Below are positions 8,547 through 15,754 of a stretch of 29,359 nt of DNA, one piece after another (the first letter of the stretch is position 1; every line of letters starts with the position of its first letter). The translations under genes and the position numbers were made by a program. The stretch is from a virus: positions 1-29,359 of IMG/VR virus record IMGVR_UViG_3300025695_000071, one strand, 5' to 3'. The notes beneath the pieces are model-generated. The model worked only from the letters and a program-made list of their open reading frames with translations, searched no databases and had not been told where the DNA came from.

Positions 8547-8859
8547 ATTTGTTTCTTAAGTATCTGTAAGTATAATTCAAGTGATTGTATGCATCAATAT
8601 AGCTAGTAAATGTCAATTCACTCAACGTTTCCTTACTGTCGAAACGTCTGCCATTTAATATAGTCCAATCCTTCCCTTCGGTAGTTATCCCACCTCTACG
8701 GACCGCTATCTTAAACAGCCCGTTAGCTTCATAGTCCTCCTTAGTTTTTTTGATAGATAAAGGAAGTATATACACCTGAAAATCATTTTCAATACACCAT
8801 TTGAAGTCATCAAAATTCAAGCCCTGGGATAACTTCTTGTTGTTCTTTTTTCTCTTCAT
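8539..8859 (-). CDS. Hypothetical basic protein (106 aa)
   Basis: It starts MKRKKNNKKLSQGLNFDDFK, with a highly basic N-terminus followed by an alpha/beta-looking body (YILPLSIKKTKEDY; AVRRGG; WTILNGRRF). It begins 50 bp inside the end of the primase-helicase gene and ends 8 bp inside the next gene, so it is certainly part of the replication operon if translated. No family recognised. A later start would shorten the overlap, but no better internal ATG is seen. Confidence 0.6.
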   Translation of the reverse strand: MKRKKNNKKLSQGLNFDDFKWCIENDFQVYILPLSIKKTKEDYEANGLFKIAVRRGGITTEGKDWTILNGRRFDSKETLSELTFTSYIDAYNHLNYTYRYLRNKYG

Positions 8860-11233
8860 ACTTATCAGTTTTGAAAATTATCCATCTACCCTGCCTTGAA
8901 CGACCTTCCTCCACAACTACATCACTTCTATAATCTCCATAGTAGTTCAACCATTTGTAGAAAGCTGTTCTAGATATGGTTCTCTTACCATTAGGAGCAA
9001 AATCTGGATTGTCGTTGATGAAGTCCATGTACAATTCATCCTTAAATATTTTGGCATCAGCAACAACTAAGTCACAAACTTTAGTACCCTCAACAAGACC
9101 AACCCATTCAATGAACTCATGACATGTGTCAGCGGCAAGTCTTTTTATAGCTGTGTTCGAAGATACTGATTGAACTAATCCTGTTGACAAGTATTTTTTA
9201 AGATTGCTAACCATATAGTTGTCGAAAGCGCACCATTCATCTTCGTCCCACTCATCAAAAAATCTCTTACCAAACTCATCTACTGGTGTAAAATCTTTGG
9301 TGTAAAATTGCTTCAACTCCACCTCAAACTTACGTCTCATGAATGAGTTACCTCTACCACGGATAGTGTAATTTGTAGTGATGACAATCTTAGGAGAAAA
9401 CTTGAATGGTATCCTAATAGCATCTTTGTTCTTCTTCTCAATAGTAATACCCTCAGTAATGGCAGAAAACAGCCTCTCAAAGTCAAAGCCCTTCTTTACA
9501 TCATCGAATGATAGAACCTGAGTATCAGTATTTATAGTCTGGTATGCAAATGGCTTGTCGAAAGAAAACGCCTTACCATCGATCATAGCAACCTTCTTCA
9601 TCATACTTATGCCCTGAACAAACAATCCTTTACCTGTACCACCCATTGGATTGTCACTGATAACCTCATCGTTAAGTATTACAGATGGACAGAATCCTGG
9701 ATCCTTGTATCCACTCATAAGGAATCCTATTGCAGATTCAAGAGACTCAACCCTATTATCATCATCTCCAGATATATTTCTTACAAAATTCTTGAAGTCA
9801 CATTCTGTAGTTTCACAAAAGTCAAAATCTCTATCAATAACCTGATCTTTCCAAACATACCCATCCAGATCAACATAGTCAACCATTACAAGATCATCTA
9901 CACAAACTTTTAGTGCACAGTTTCTAAAGTAGATAAATGAAAAATCTTTATCATCCTCAACAAAATGGACATCCACTGTATCAAGCAGAGATAAAAAATC
10001 CTCCCTAAAGTATCGTGTCTTGTCAGCAAAGAAGTTATAAATGGATAGATCATCAAACTCTTCTAAATATCCAAGAACAAAATCCTTTATCTCCTCCTCC
10101 GAAGCACGCTCGATAAGGTTATTAGTAACCTTTACAAACATATACTTCCTTGAGTCGTGTGGAGCAAACTTATAAAATCCTCTGTGTTGCAAGAATTCCT
10201 TAAACAAGTAGTGCACAATACTAATAGCACCACGTTCTGATTTTAACCAAAATCTCTTTATGGAAGAATCTTTTTCAAGATTATTTACAACAGCTTTGAC
10301 TATAGAGTCATCTACATCAGAAACCGACTCTTTGATAGAATCAACAGATCCACCACTGTTTATCTTCTGGCGAATCTTAGACATCCTAGCATCATCTTCG
10401 TAGTACTTAGTACCGTGAGCCATTACATCCCTGTAAGCAGAGTCTATAGTTGATTTTATCTCGGTAGGAGAAAATCCATTCGATGCATAGTTGTTTAACA
10501 CATACTCAGCTAAAGATTTATTGATACCATACTCATTCAAAGCAGCCGCAAGTATGAAGGCGTTGTTATTTCTCTGGCCTTCAACCATTGGATACTTCTT
10601 GGTCCACCATTTGATGAGTATCTCTATAATCTTATTGTCATCCGTAATAGGTATCGTTGGTCTATCTTTAATTTTGTCGATTGGTCTATAATCATAATCA
10701 GCCATCTTAGTCCAAACCTCAGAATCCATATTGATATAAATGTCTGGGTCGTAAGACTCATAACAGACACGGCTCACATTTTTTGTAGATATATCAAACT
10801 TATCTGAATTAAAATGTTCACCAAGAGCATCGAAGTAACGCTTATGGTTTTCGATATCAGATGGTATCTTAATGATAACCTTAAGTCCATTTCCACTTGG
10901 ACTAATAAAGGCAGACATCACGTGAGGATCAGATGATATAAGATCCTTGTCAGACAGCATAGATTGTTCACTCTCATAACCATCGAAGTCTAGACATATC
11001 AATCCACTGTGATCAAGTATAGCATCGTCAGATCTTTTGCTAAATGTACCAGAGAAACATATCGCTGGTAACTCTTTCTTAAGATCATTTCGCTTGGTCT
11101 TGTCCTGTTTTTTTCTGATTGAAGATATAAGATCTTTGTGCTTGCCTTCACGTACACGATCAAGAACAAAAGACACATCCCTATGGAATGGTGTGTATAT
11201 CTCCCTTATGTTTTTAAATATAGTTATTTTCAT
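8810..11233 (-). CDS. VirE_N-type primase fused to SF3/D5-like helicase (807 aa)
   Basis: Probable replicative primase-helicase. The N-terminal part (about 40-180) fits the VirE_N/BT4734-like primase-associated domain: LICLDFDGYE carries two Asp (82, 84), followed by SPSGNGLKVIIKI and VSRVCYESYDPDIYIN. The middle (about 190-460) is helical linker. The C-terminal ATPase has Walker A GGTGKG (about 531-536), a Walker B-like LSFDDV (DD near 577-578) and a sensor-like TTNYTIRG (about 619-626), typical of superfamily 3/D5 helicases. A winged-helix-like tail (TISRTAFYKWLNYYGDY) follows. It sits between DnaA-like and SNF2-like genes, and its start overlaps the DnaA-like gene by 4 bp (ATGA). Unusually, no DNA polymerase gene is nearby. 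Helicase confidence high, primase part good. Confidence 0.87.
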   Translation of the reverse strand: MKITIFKNIREIYTPFHRDVSFVLDRVREGKHKDLISSIRKKQDKTKRNDLKKELPAICFSGTFSKRSDDAILDHSGLICLDFDGYESEQSMLSDKDLISSDPHVMSAFISPSGNGLKVIIKIPSDIENHKRYFDALGEHFNSDKFDISTKNVSRVCYESYDPDIYINMDSEVWTKMADYDYRPIDKIKDRPTIPITDDNKIIEILIKWWTKKYPMVEGQRNNNAFILAAALNEYGINKSLAEYVLNNYASNGFSPTEIKSTIDSAYRDVMAHGTKYYEDDARMSKIRQKINSGGSVDSIKESVSDVDDSIVKAVVNNLEKDSSIKRFWLKSERGAISIVHYLFKEFLQHRGFYKFAPHDSRKYMFVKVTNNLIERASEEEIKDFVLGYLEEFDDLSIYNFFADKTRYFREDFLSLLDTVDVHFVEDDKDFSFIYFRNCALKVCVDDLVMVDYVDLDGYVWKDQVIDRDFDFCETTECDFKNFVRNISGDDDNRVESLESAIGFLMSGYKDPGFCPSVILNDEVISDNPMGGTGKGLFVQGISMMKKVAMIDGKAFSFDKPFAYQTINTDTQVLSFDDVKKGFDFERLFSAITEGITIEKKNKDAIRIPFKFSPKIVITTNYTIRGRGNSFMRRKFEVELKQFYTKDFTPVDEFGKRFFDEWDEDEWCAFDNYMVSNLKKYLSTGLVQSVSSNTAIKRLAADTCHEFIEWVGLVEGTKVCDLVVADAKIFKDELYMDFINDNPDFAPNGKRTISRTAFYKWLNYYGDYRSDVVVEEGRSRQGRWIIFKTDKYEEKKEQQEVIPGLEF

Positions 11234-11733
11234 AGCATTTTAATAATAGCATCTACACGTAACTTAAGTATTGAAATTTTCTCAGAAGGTACTCTGCGTA
11301 TAGATGATATAAGCTCTGATGCCTCTGTGTTTTCTATTTCGTTCAAGTTTAATTCAGCTGCAAGGTTATCGTACTTCTCTTTTAACTCGTTGTATTGAGA
11401 TGTAATCCTGTCGATAGTATCCTGCGATGTTTCGTCGAATGTATCTTCATCAATCACAAACTTTTTGAGCAAGTAAACTCTGTGAGAATTCATTTCCTTG
11501 TAGTGACTTTTTATGTAAGGAAGCACATTTTTAAGTGAGTGTATTACTGTAGCATGGTTTCTTCCAACAGACTTTCCAATAGCATCCATACTACCGAGTA
11601 ATAATTTGTTATATGCTAAATCATAAAAGATAGCTCTCGCTAATACATGATCATTATCCCTGCATTTTGACCGCAAGTCTTTACCCGTTTCTTCCGAAAC
11701 AATATCTACTAACCTTTCTAAATTCATTTTCAT
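11230..11733 (-). CDS. DnaA domain IV-like DNA-binding protein (167 aa)
   Basis: Residues about 20-75 match the DNA-binding domain IV of DnaA: helix SKCRDNDHVLARAIFYDL, then MDAIGKSVGRNHATVIHSLK, in which GRNHATVIHSL corresponds to the DnaA signature (G-R-D-H-T-T-V-x-H) contacting the DnaA box. The AAA+ domain of DnaA is absent. The rest is a long coiled coil (about 110-165). Such truncated proteins could mark a phage origin or load the primase-helicase, whose start overlaps this gene's stop by 4 bp (ATGA). DNA binding is well supported; recognition of real DnaA boxes is inferred. No clear TTATCCACA box was found in the window. Confidence 0.8.
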   Translation of the reverse strand: MKMNLERLVDIVSEETGKDLRSKCRDNDHVLARAIFYDLAYNKLLLGSMDAIGKSVGRNHATVIHSLKNVLPYIKSHYKEMNSHRVYLLKKFVIDEDTFDETSQDTIDRITSQYNELKEKYDNLAAELNLNEIENTEASELISSIRRVPSEKISILKLRVDAIIKML

Positions 11734-11751
11734 TGGATTTTAATAAGAGTT

Positions 11752-11801
11752 GAGGGAGGACTTGGAATTTTAAATAAGTACAAAATGAAATTGCCTCCCT
11801 C
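11752..11801. repeat. 8-bp inverted repeat in the spacer between SSB-like and DnaA-like genes
   Basis: GAGGGAGG at 11752-11759 pairs with CCTCCCTC at 11794-11801, separated by 34 bp. It fills the 81-bp gap between the stop of the ssDNA-binding-like gene and the DnaA-like start. It is G/C-rich against its surroundings but has no T-run, so it is more like an operator or mRNA processing/stability hairpin than an intrinsic terminator. Confidence 0.45.
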
Positions 11802-11814
11802 TCTCTTAATTTAA

Positions 11815-12468
11815 CTAAAAGTCTAACTCTACTTCCTCTATCTCTTGAAACTCCTCTTTTTTAAAGTACGAATCAAGATAGGTTTTAAGTTCAGACGCTA
11901 CAGAATCAGCTTGAATAGAATCTTTTGCATTCAACTTAGCTCCCAAAGTAAAATCTGGTGTGCTGTACTTGATACTACCCTTCTTCTGATCTTTAGCTGA
12001 CTTAACCTCTATCCATTGATTATCTACAAGGTTCTTGTTAGCCTCCATAAAGTCGGACCACTCACGGACAACTGCACCTTTGAATGAAAGGTTTGCGATT
12101 GTTCCGTCTTCCAGCATTACGTAGACAGATCTGTGGTACTTACCTCCAGCGTTAGTAATATCCTGCTTGATATCTTTATAGATACCCTCTGCGATAGTAC
12201 CGCCTTTGAAAGCTCGTACAGTCATAGGCTCACTACCAATGTAGTACACCTCGTTAGAGAAGATACCGCTTTGACTTGCATCGTTCCAACCTTTCACTGT
12301 ATGATAGTGTTGTAGGAATACAAACTTTAGTGGTAAATCTACCTTAACATTCTCTCCAGCTTCCTTGTCATAGTAGCTGAAAGATTTGTCATTTGACTTC
12401 CAGTCCAAATACTTGGACGTTGGGTTAGAGCTAGTGCTCTTCTCTGTGTTGTGGCTAATTCTTGCCAT
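11815..12468 (-). CDS. Probable phage ssDNA-binding protein with acidic C-terminal tail (217 aa)
   Basis: No motif names the family outright. The overall design fits phage T7 gp2.5-like ssDNA-binding proteins: a beta-rich body (residues about 45-185, e.g. KFVFLQHYHTVKGWND, VYVMLEDGTIANLSF) and a highly acidic tail ending FQEIEEVELDF, with a terminal Phe as in gp2.5 and bacterial SSB tails that dock replication partners. It lies directly upstream of DnaA-like and primase-helicase genes and downstream of a RecE-like nuclease, the usual neighbourhood. The ATG at 12468 follows an A/T-rich leader (AATAAATAAATG). The role is inferred from composition and position. Confidence 0.6.
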   Translation of the reverse strand: MARISHNTEKSTSSNPTSKYLDWKSNDKSFSYYDKEAGENVKVDLPLKFVFLQHYHTVKGWNDASQSGIFSNEVYYIGSEPMTVRAFKGGTIAEGIYKDIKQDITNAGGKYHRSVYVMLEDGTIANLSFKGAVVREWSDFMEANKNLVDNQWIEVKSAKDQKKGSIKYSTPDFTLGAKLNAKDSIQADSVASELKTYLDSYFKKEEFQEIEEVELDF

Positions 12469-12517
12469 AATAAATAAATGTTTAAATTACGATCATCTTA
12501 CCCTGACCGCTTGGGTT

Positions 12518-12772
12518 TTATTTTAAGTCTTCATTAATTACCTCTGCGATTTCTTCGTAGTCTACTAAGTTTATGAAAGTAGTAGCGTAATCTTCCATAA
12601 GGTGACTACCGTTCTTCATTTCAAAGTTAGATAGTACTACATCACTTACAATCTCATTTAGTTGATTAGCGGTAACTAATTCATCGAAGGTAATATCTGC
12701 TAAGATATCATTAAATATTCTCCAAGTAGGGTAGCTCGACCACCCATTATATCTAGTGCTAGTATTGTTCAT
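12518..12772 (-). CDS. Small phage protein with NGW-type N-terminal motif (84 aa)
   Basis: The N-terminus RYNGWSSYPTWRIFNDIL resembles the NGWxNYxTW start of a widespread family of small phage proteins (DUF7249-like, from memory) of unknown role. The remainder is acidic and helical (LVDYEEIAEVINEDLK). It lies between the ssDNA-binding-like gene and a 52-residue gene. The family link is moderate and no function is known to me. Confidence 0.65.
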   Translation of the reverse strand: MNNTSTRYNGWSSYPTWRIFNDILADITFDELVTANQLNEIVSDVVLSNFEMKNGSHLMEDYATTFINLVDYEEIAEVINEDLK

Positions 12773-12809
12773 ATTATTTATCTTTTATATGGGCTATGTG
12801 TTTTTATGA

Positions 12810-12968
12810 CTAATAAAAGTCTTCATCTAGCACTTTATTCTTGATTAAGCTTCTGTATTCACAGGTACAATCCTCGTCTGTTAACTCAATTATAAATCTC
12901 CCATACTCGGTTAACTTGTTTAGTAAGGACTTAATCCTTGCCTCTTGAAAATCTACTAAATCTTTCAT
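12810..12968 (-). CDS. Small protein, unknown (52 aa)
   Basis: The ATG is at 12968-12966 and the stop TAG at 12812-12810. It starts MKDLVDFQEARIKSLLNKL, then a strand (GRFIIELTDEDC) with a CxC pair (DCTCEY). It sits in the 208-bp gap between the RecE-like nuclease and the NGW protein, 12 bp after the nuclease stop. Unrecognised. Confidence 0.55.
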   Translation of the reverse strand: MKDLVDFQEARIKSLLNKLTEYGRFIIELTDEDCTCEYRSLIKNKVLDEDFY

Positions 12969-12980
12969 CTTGTTCTGTTT

Positions 12981-13703
12981 TTATAACACCTCGTTCATAA
13001 CGTACTGCGTTACATCGTCCGTAGCTTCTGGTCCAAAGAACCTCTTCCACACGTTAACAGCCCTCTCTACCTTATCTCTCCCTCTCTCAAGGAACTCGTC
13101 ACTACATGTGAACCTCTTCATCTGTAGCGTGTCCTTGTCTATCACAAAGAACTCAAAAGGCTTATCAAACATAGAGCTGTATATAAACGCTTGGCTGTCG
13201 TAGTTATACATCCTCGCCTTCGTCTTGAAGTTACCAATACCTGTAGATGTTTTTATGTCGATAATCTTATCATCCGTAATGATATCCGCCTTACCCTTGA
13301 AATCTACACCAAAGAACTCACCGATCATTGGGACCTCGTACTGTACACCATCTGAAAATATTTCTGATGAGAGTGATTCGTTATCCTTCATACACTGTAT
13401 AGCTCTGTCTAAAGCCTCCTTCTCCTTTCTAAGTAGCATTAACCTACCTTGTGACTTCTCCTTGTAAATTTTTGTGTTACGACTTGATGCATCAACAATC
13501 TCAAAATCGTCCTTCTTGTGTGGCTCCAACATAGATACGTGGAAGTACCTCCCTTGTACCATTGGCAGCCTCTCTTCTTGAGGTTTTCCAAAATCTCTTG
13601 GATTAGTTAACAATAAACCTATGTTACTGTTAGACAGATACTTACGACCATAAGCTCCATAGTAGTGTTTGTCGTCCTGAAGTTTTTTAAGTATTGATTT
13701 CAT
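12981..13703 (-). CDS. RecE/RecB-like PD-(D/E)XK exonuclease (240 aa)
   Basis: The motifs fit the exodeoxyribonuclease VIII/RecB-like PD-(D/E)XK group: H55 in GRYFHVSMLE, E123 in YEVPM, D140 in FKGKADII, the D-x-K pair D149/K151 in IIDIKTS, and the Q-x-x-x-Y helix Q171/Y175 in YDSQAFIYSS. Such phage nucleases resect dsDNA ends for recombination, paired with an annealing or ssDNA-binding protein; the SSB-like gene lies close downstream. It ends in a helical tail. The ATG at 13703 overlaps the upstream gene's stop by 17 bp. The catalytic set is complete. Confidence 0.82.
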   Translation of the reverse strand: MKSILKKLQDDKHYYGAYGRKYLSNSNIGLLLTNPRDFGKPQEERLPMVQGRYFHVSMLEPHKKDDFEIVDASSRNTKIYKEKSQGRLMLLRKEKEALDRAIQCMKDNESLSSEIFSDGVQYEVPMIGEFFGVDFKGKADIITDDKIIDIKTSTGIGNFKTKARMYNYDSQAFIYSSMFDKPFEFFVIDKDTLQMKRFTCSDEFLERGRDKVERAVNVWKRFFGPEATDDVTQYVMNEVL

Positions 13704-14046
13704 TATATTTGTTTATTATGTTTTCTCTCATTGTTTTTAAGTAAGAAAATCTTTTGTGATTCTTACTGCCATTTAAGTTCTTCTTTATGGCTCTCTCAAT
13801 CCTATCTAATGTCTTTAGATATTTTTTCTTGAGATGCTCCTTAACACCTATTGTGAAACTATCCATAACAAACTCTTTTGTAATGTCTTTATAAAATTCA
13901 GTCTCTGTAGAGTATATCTTTATACCATAATCGCCTCTTACAACCTTTATTCCCTTGTATATAACAGACTCATATTTCTTTGTATCTATAAACACAGAGC
14001 CAGACTTATTCCTTGCTTGTATCCATATCTGTTCCAGTGTTGCCAT
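13687..14046 (-). CDS. Hypothetical basic protein (119 aa)
   Basis: I place the start at the ATG at 14046 (MATLEQIWIQARNKSG), because the earlier ATG at 14070 adds only MHTTKTFT and increases overlap with the upstream gene. The N-terminal half is strand-rich (SVFIDTKKYESVIYKGIKVV) and the C-terminal half is a basic helix (LKTLDRIERAIKKNLNGSKN). It overlaps the RecE-like nuclease start by 17 bp. No family recognised. Confidence 0.6.
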   Translation of the reverse strand: MATLEQIWIQARNKSGSVFIDTKKYESVIYKGIKVVRGDYGIKIYSTETEFYKDITKEFVMDSFTIGVKEHLKKKYLKTLDRIERAIKKNLNGSKNHKRFSYLKTMRENIINKYNEINT

Positions 14047-14251
14047 TGTAAAGGTTTTTGTTGTATGCATTTATCATTTCTTTATTGAATTCACTGATCA
14101 TTTCTTTAAGTCGTATCTTATCACTGAAGTCTATTTCAGAATTACCATTATAAAGGTTTTTATTGAACTCATGTATCATTTCTTGGTATCGTAGTTGAAC
14201 ACCGAAGTGTGATTCAAACATATCATCTAGTAGTTGCTTTGTTCTGCTCAT
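14006..14251 (-). CDS. Hypothetical protein with internal tandem repeat (81 aa)
   Basis: Residues 23-37 (QEMIHEFNKNLYNGN) recur, split, as KEMISEFNKEM and NKNLYNGN at about 49-71, so most of the protein is an imperfect internal duplication. The repeat is also clear in DNA: AAAGGTTTTTATTGAACTC at 14153-14171 against related stretches at 14051-14060 and 14082-14090. The protein is helical and charged. It overlaps the next gene by 41 bp. Function unknown. Confidence 0.5.
   Translation of the reverse strand: MSRTKQLLDDMFESHFGVQLRYQEMIHEFNKNLYNGNSEIDFSDKIRLKEMISEFNKEMINAYNKNLYNGNTGTDMDTSKE
14043..14219. repeat. Imperfect tandem duplication inside the 81-aa gene
   Basis: One block at 14043-14144 and a shorter one at 14145-14219 share CCATTRTAAAGGTTTTTR at their left ends. 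They also share a 60-bp section (14082-14141 against 14160-14219) with roughly two thirds identity. The first block carries an extra 24-bp segment. It looks like an old duplication that has drifted. Confidence 0.5.
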
Positions 14252-14278
14252 ATTACAAATCTATTTAATTATTAACAA

Positions 14279-14479
14279 TTACACAAGCTTTTTCTTAAAA
14301 AAGTTTGTCTCTCTATTTATTCTATTTTTTATAACGAAGAGATCGTATGCCTTCGCCGCCTCTTTTGGTGTACCATAAAGTCCAAATCTATATGTTGTTC
14401 CTTCATGACCGAATGTGCAAGTAAAGTAATCTTTACCAGATACTCTCTTTCTATGTACTCCCTTATATTTTATTTCCAT
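14279..14479 (-). CDS. Stand-alone AP2-domain DNA-binding protein (66 aa)
   Basis: Almost the entire protein is one AP2 domain: YKGVHRKRVSGKDYFTCTF, then TTYRFGLYGTPKEAAKAYDL and INRETNFF, matching the Y-R-G-V, G-T-F/Y, E-A-A-x-A-Y-D and N-F signatures. In phages and bacteria AP2 usually sits on HNH homing nucleases, but no HNH residues are present here, so it should only bind DNA. I use the ATG at 14479 rather than the ORF-extending start at 14515, because MEIKYKGV is the natural domain edge and the extension runs into the repeat array. That array (14494-14597) lies directly upstream, suggesting autoregulation. Domain call strong, regulatory role inferred. Confidence 0.85.
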   Translation of the reverse strand: MEIKYKGVHRKRVSGKDYFTCTFGHEGTTYRFGLYGTPKEAAKAYDLFVIKNRINRETNFFKKKLV

Positions 14480-14493
14480 TTTATTTTTTATAA

Positions 14494-14597
14494 TTAGTAA
14501 AAAAAATCGACACAATCGACACAGTTATAGTTAATTAGTTGTTTATCAGTTAGTTACCCCGTGTCGATTGTGTGTCGATTTTTAGTTATCGTGTCGA
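14494..14597 (-). promoter_or_regulatory. Five-site CGACAC array / hairpin plus T8 (left copy, upstream of AP2 gene)
   Basis: Read on the minus strand, CGACAC starts at 14596, 14577 and 14566, then inverted GTGTCGA copies start at 14522 and 14513. The offsets (0, 19, 30, 74, 83) equal those of the second copy at 19281. As RNA, CGACAC (14577-14572) plus AATCGACAC (14569-14561) pairs with GTGTCGATT (14522-14514) plus GTGTCG (14513-14508), with a two-base bulge, a 38-base loop and eight T. It follows the 3D-domain gene and precedes the AP2 ATG by 15 bp. It could be an operator, an attenuator/terminator, or both. The first site lies inside the upstream coding region. Confidence 0.7.
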
Positions 14598-14876
14598 TTC
14601 TATATAGATTTTAACGTTCTCCCACTTTCCTCCAGTCATATCTTCATTAACGAGAAAGTCAATTCTCTTATTCCAACGCTTGTTCATTCTATCTTCGACA
14701 CGCCATATTCCATCCATCTCTCCAGCACCCTCAATGCATACATATGCACCGAAAACAAACCCTAACTTTTCCAAATCTCTTGACACAGCGATCCATCTAT
14801 GTCCTTGAGGATTTTCCTTGTTTATCTTCTTAAGTGATGCCGTTGTTAAGTAGTCTGCATTGGTCTGCTCTGGCAC
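14586..14876 (-). CDS. 3D-domain (double-psi beta-barrel) protein, probable non-ATG start (96 aa or more)
   Basis: The sequence RWIAVSRDLEKLGFVFGAYV, then EGAGEMDGIWRVEDRMNKRW, then RIDFLVNEDM fits the 3D domain (named for three Asp; here in VED, RID and nearby), a double-psi barrel found in wall-active MltA-like proteins and in many phage proteins. The listed start is a GTG at 14876, but the frame stays open upstream to 14948. That extension adds a hydrophobic leader (ILNIIIVALHYVFVTATIYH) and the first barrel strand (VTATIYHAVPEQT), and contains no ATG, GTG or TTG. The true protein probably starts earlier at a rare codon (ATA/ATC/CTG), overlapping the preceding gene. With the leader it would be exported or membrane-anchored. 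Wall-related function is inferred. Confidence 0.7.
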   Translation of the reverse strand: MPEQTNADYLTTASLKKINKENPQGHRWIAVSRDLEKLGFVFGAYVCIEGAGEMDGIWRVEDRMNKRWNKRIDFLVNEDMTGGKWENVKIYIESTR

Positions 14877-14923
14877 GGCATGATATATAGTTGCCGTAAC
14901 AAAAACATAATGCAGAGCTACGA

Positions 14924-15331
14924 TTATGATATTAAGGATAGTATATCTTTAAGTTGTATTGGATCGTTGAATACAACCTCATCGCCTCCTTCTCTACGCA
15001 AGGATGCACTCCTATCACTGATAAGGCGAAGAGTCACGTTGTCGTTTACCTTTACGCTGACGTCGTACTTGTTTATCACCAAGTCTAACATAGATTGAGT
15101 CTCGACGAAGTCTACTTTTGTAATGAAGTCCTGCACCATAGTGTAGTCTGGCTTACGACCTACCCAGTAGAAACATGTGCCTTTAGTTTTACCTCGTCTT
15201 TCTATTATCTTGTTGTTGATTAAAAAATCAAACTCCTCTTGAGTCAGTCCGTTTGATTCAACTAGTAATTTAACTGATGTTTTTGGGTTGTCGTTAAGAA
15301 ACTTTCTTGTTTTTAATAGTTTATTTAACAT
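14924..15331 (-). CDS. Hypothetical protein with possible N-terminal helix-turn-helix (135 aa)
   Basis: The first 60 residues (MLNKLLKTRKFLNDNPKTSV, then LTQEEFDFLINNKIIERRG) read like a small winged-helix or HTH unit. The remainder mixes strands and helices (DYTMVQDFITKVDF; YDVSVKVNDNVTLRLIS). The ATG at 15331 follows CCAATTAAATT, an A-rich leader typical here. The end overlaps the open frame of the 3D-domain gene. No family recognised; DNA binding is only a possibility. Confidence 0.65.
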   Translation of the reverse strand: MLNKLLKTRKFLNDNPKTSVKLLVESNGLTQEEFDFLINNKIIERRGKTKGTCFYWVGRKPDYTMVQDFITKVDFVETQSMLDLVINKYDVSVKVNDNVTLRLISDRSASLRREGGDEVVFNDPIQLKDILSLIS

Positions 15332-15441
15332 AATTTAATTGGTTTTTTTGGCATAATCAAATGCCTTGTTATACATATCGTGGTTCTATATACTCTGCGA
15401 ACAAGCCGTCCCACTTTAACTTGATTCGCAATGCCTCTATT

Positions 15442-15615
15442 TCAGTTTGTCTTCACTCCATTGTTTATAAACATTTGTAGAGCATCCAAGTTGTTTTCTA
15501 CGCTATCTATCGGCTGATAAAATCCCTCGTGGAAGAATCTGTCCAGCTCTAACGGATCAATGTCAATTAGATCTGTTACTTTTAAGAATGCGTTTAATAA
15601 TTTCTGTTCTCTCAT
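15442..15615 (-). CDS. Small acidic protein, unknown (57 aa)
   Basis: The ATG is at 15615-15613 and the stop TGA at 15444-15442. It starts MREQKLLNAFLKVTDLID and is acidic and helical. It overlaps the 3' end of the preceding gene by 53 bp, long even for this phage. The next 110 bp (15332-15441) hold only fragments: a 20-codon TTG-started frame and a 13-codon ATG frame, neither convincing. Confidence 0.5.
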   Translation of the reverse strand: MREQKLLNAFLKVTDLIDIDPLELDRFFHEGFYQPIDSVENNLDALQMFINNGVKTN

Positions 15616-15754
15616 AATCTATTGGTTTAACATTATCAAAATCTACTATCGAATTGCTTGGATACGTTTCTAATATCTTGGCACAAACCTCATCGCAAGC
15701 TTTAGATTCAGTATTGATGAGGTATCTGTTGCCGTTTACTATCATTGTATGCAT
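15563..15754 (-). CDS. Small hypothetical protein (63 aa)
   Basis: It starts MHTMIVNGNRYLINTESKAC, with a strand-rich N-terminus, then a helix with two Cys (ACDEVCAKILETY) and a basic C-terminus (IIKRILKSNRSN). The start overlaps the upstream 65-residue gene by 13 bp. The second Met (residue 4) is an equally good start. Unknown family. Confidence 0.55.
   Translation of the reverse strand: MHTMIVNGNRYLINTESKACDEVCAKILETYPSNSIVDFDNVKPIDYERTEIIKRILKSNRSN

Noticed and set aside
14924-14960. Programmed -1 frameshift into the 3D-domain gene
   Set aside because: The frame offset is right, but no X-XXY-YYZ slippery heptamer or downstream structure is evident; kept only as an option in the start-codon finding.
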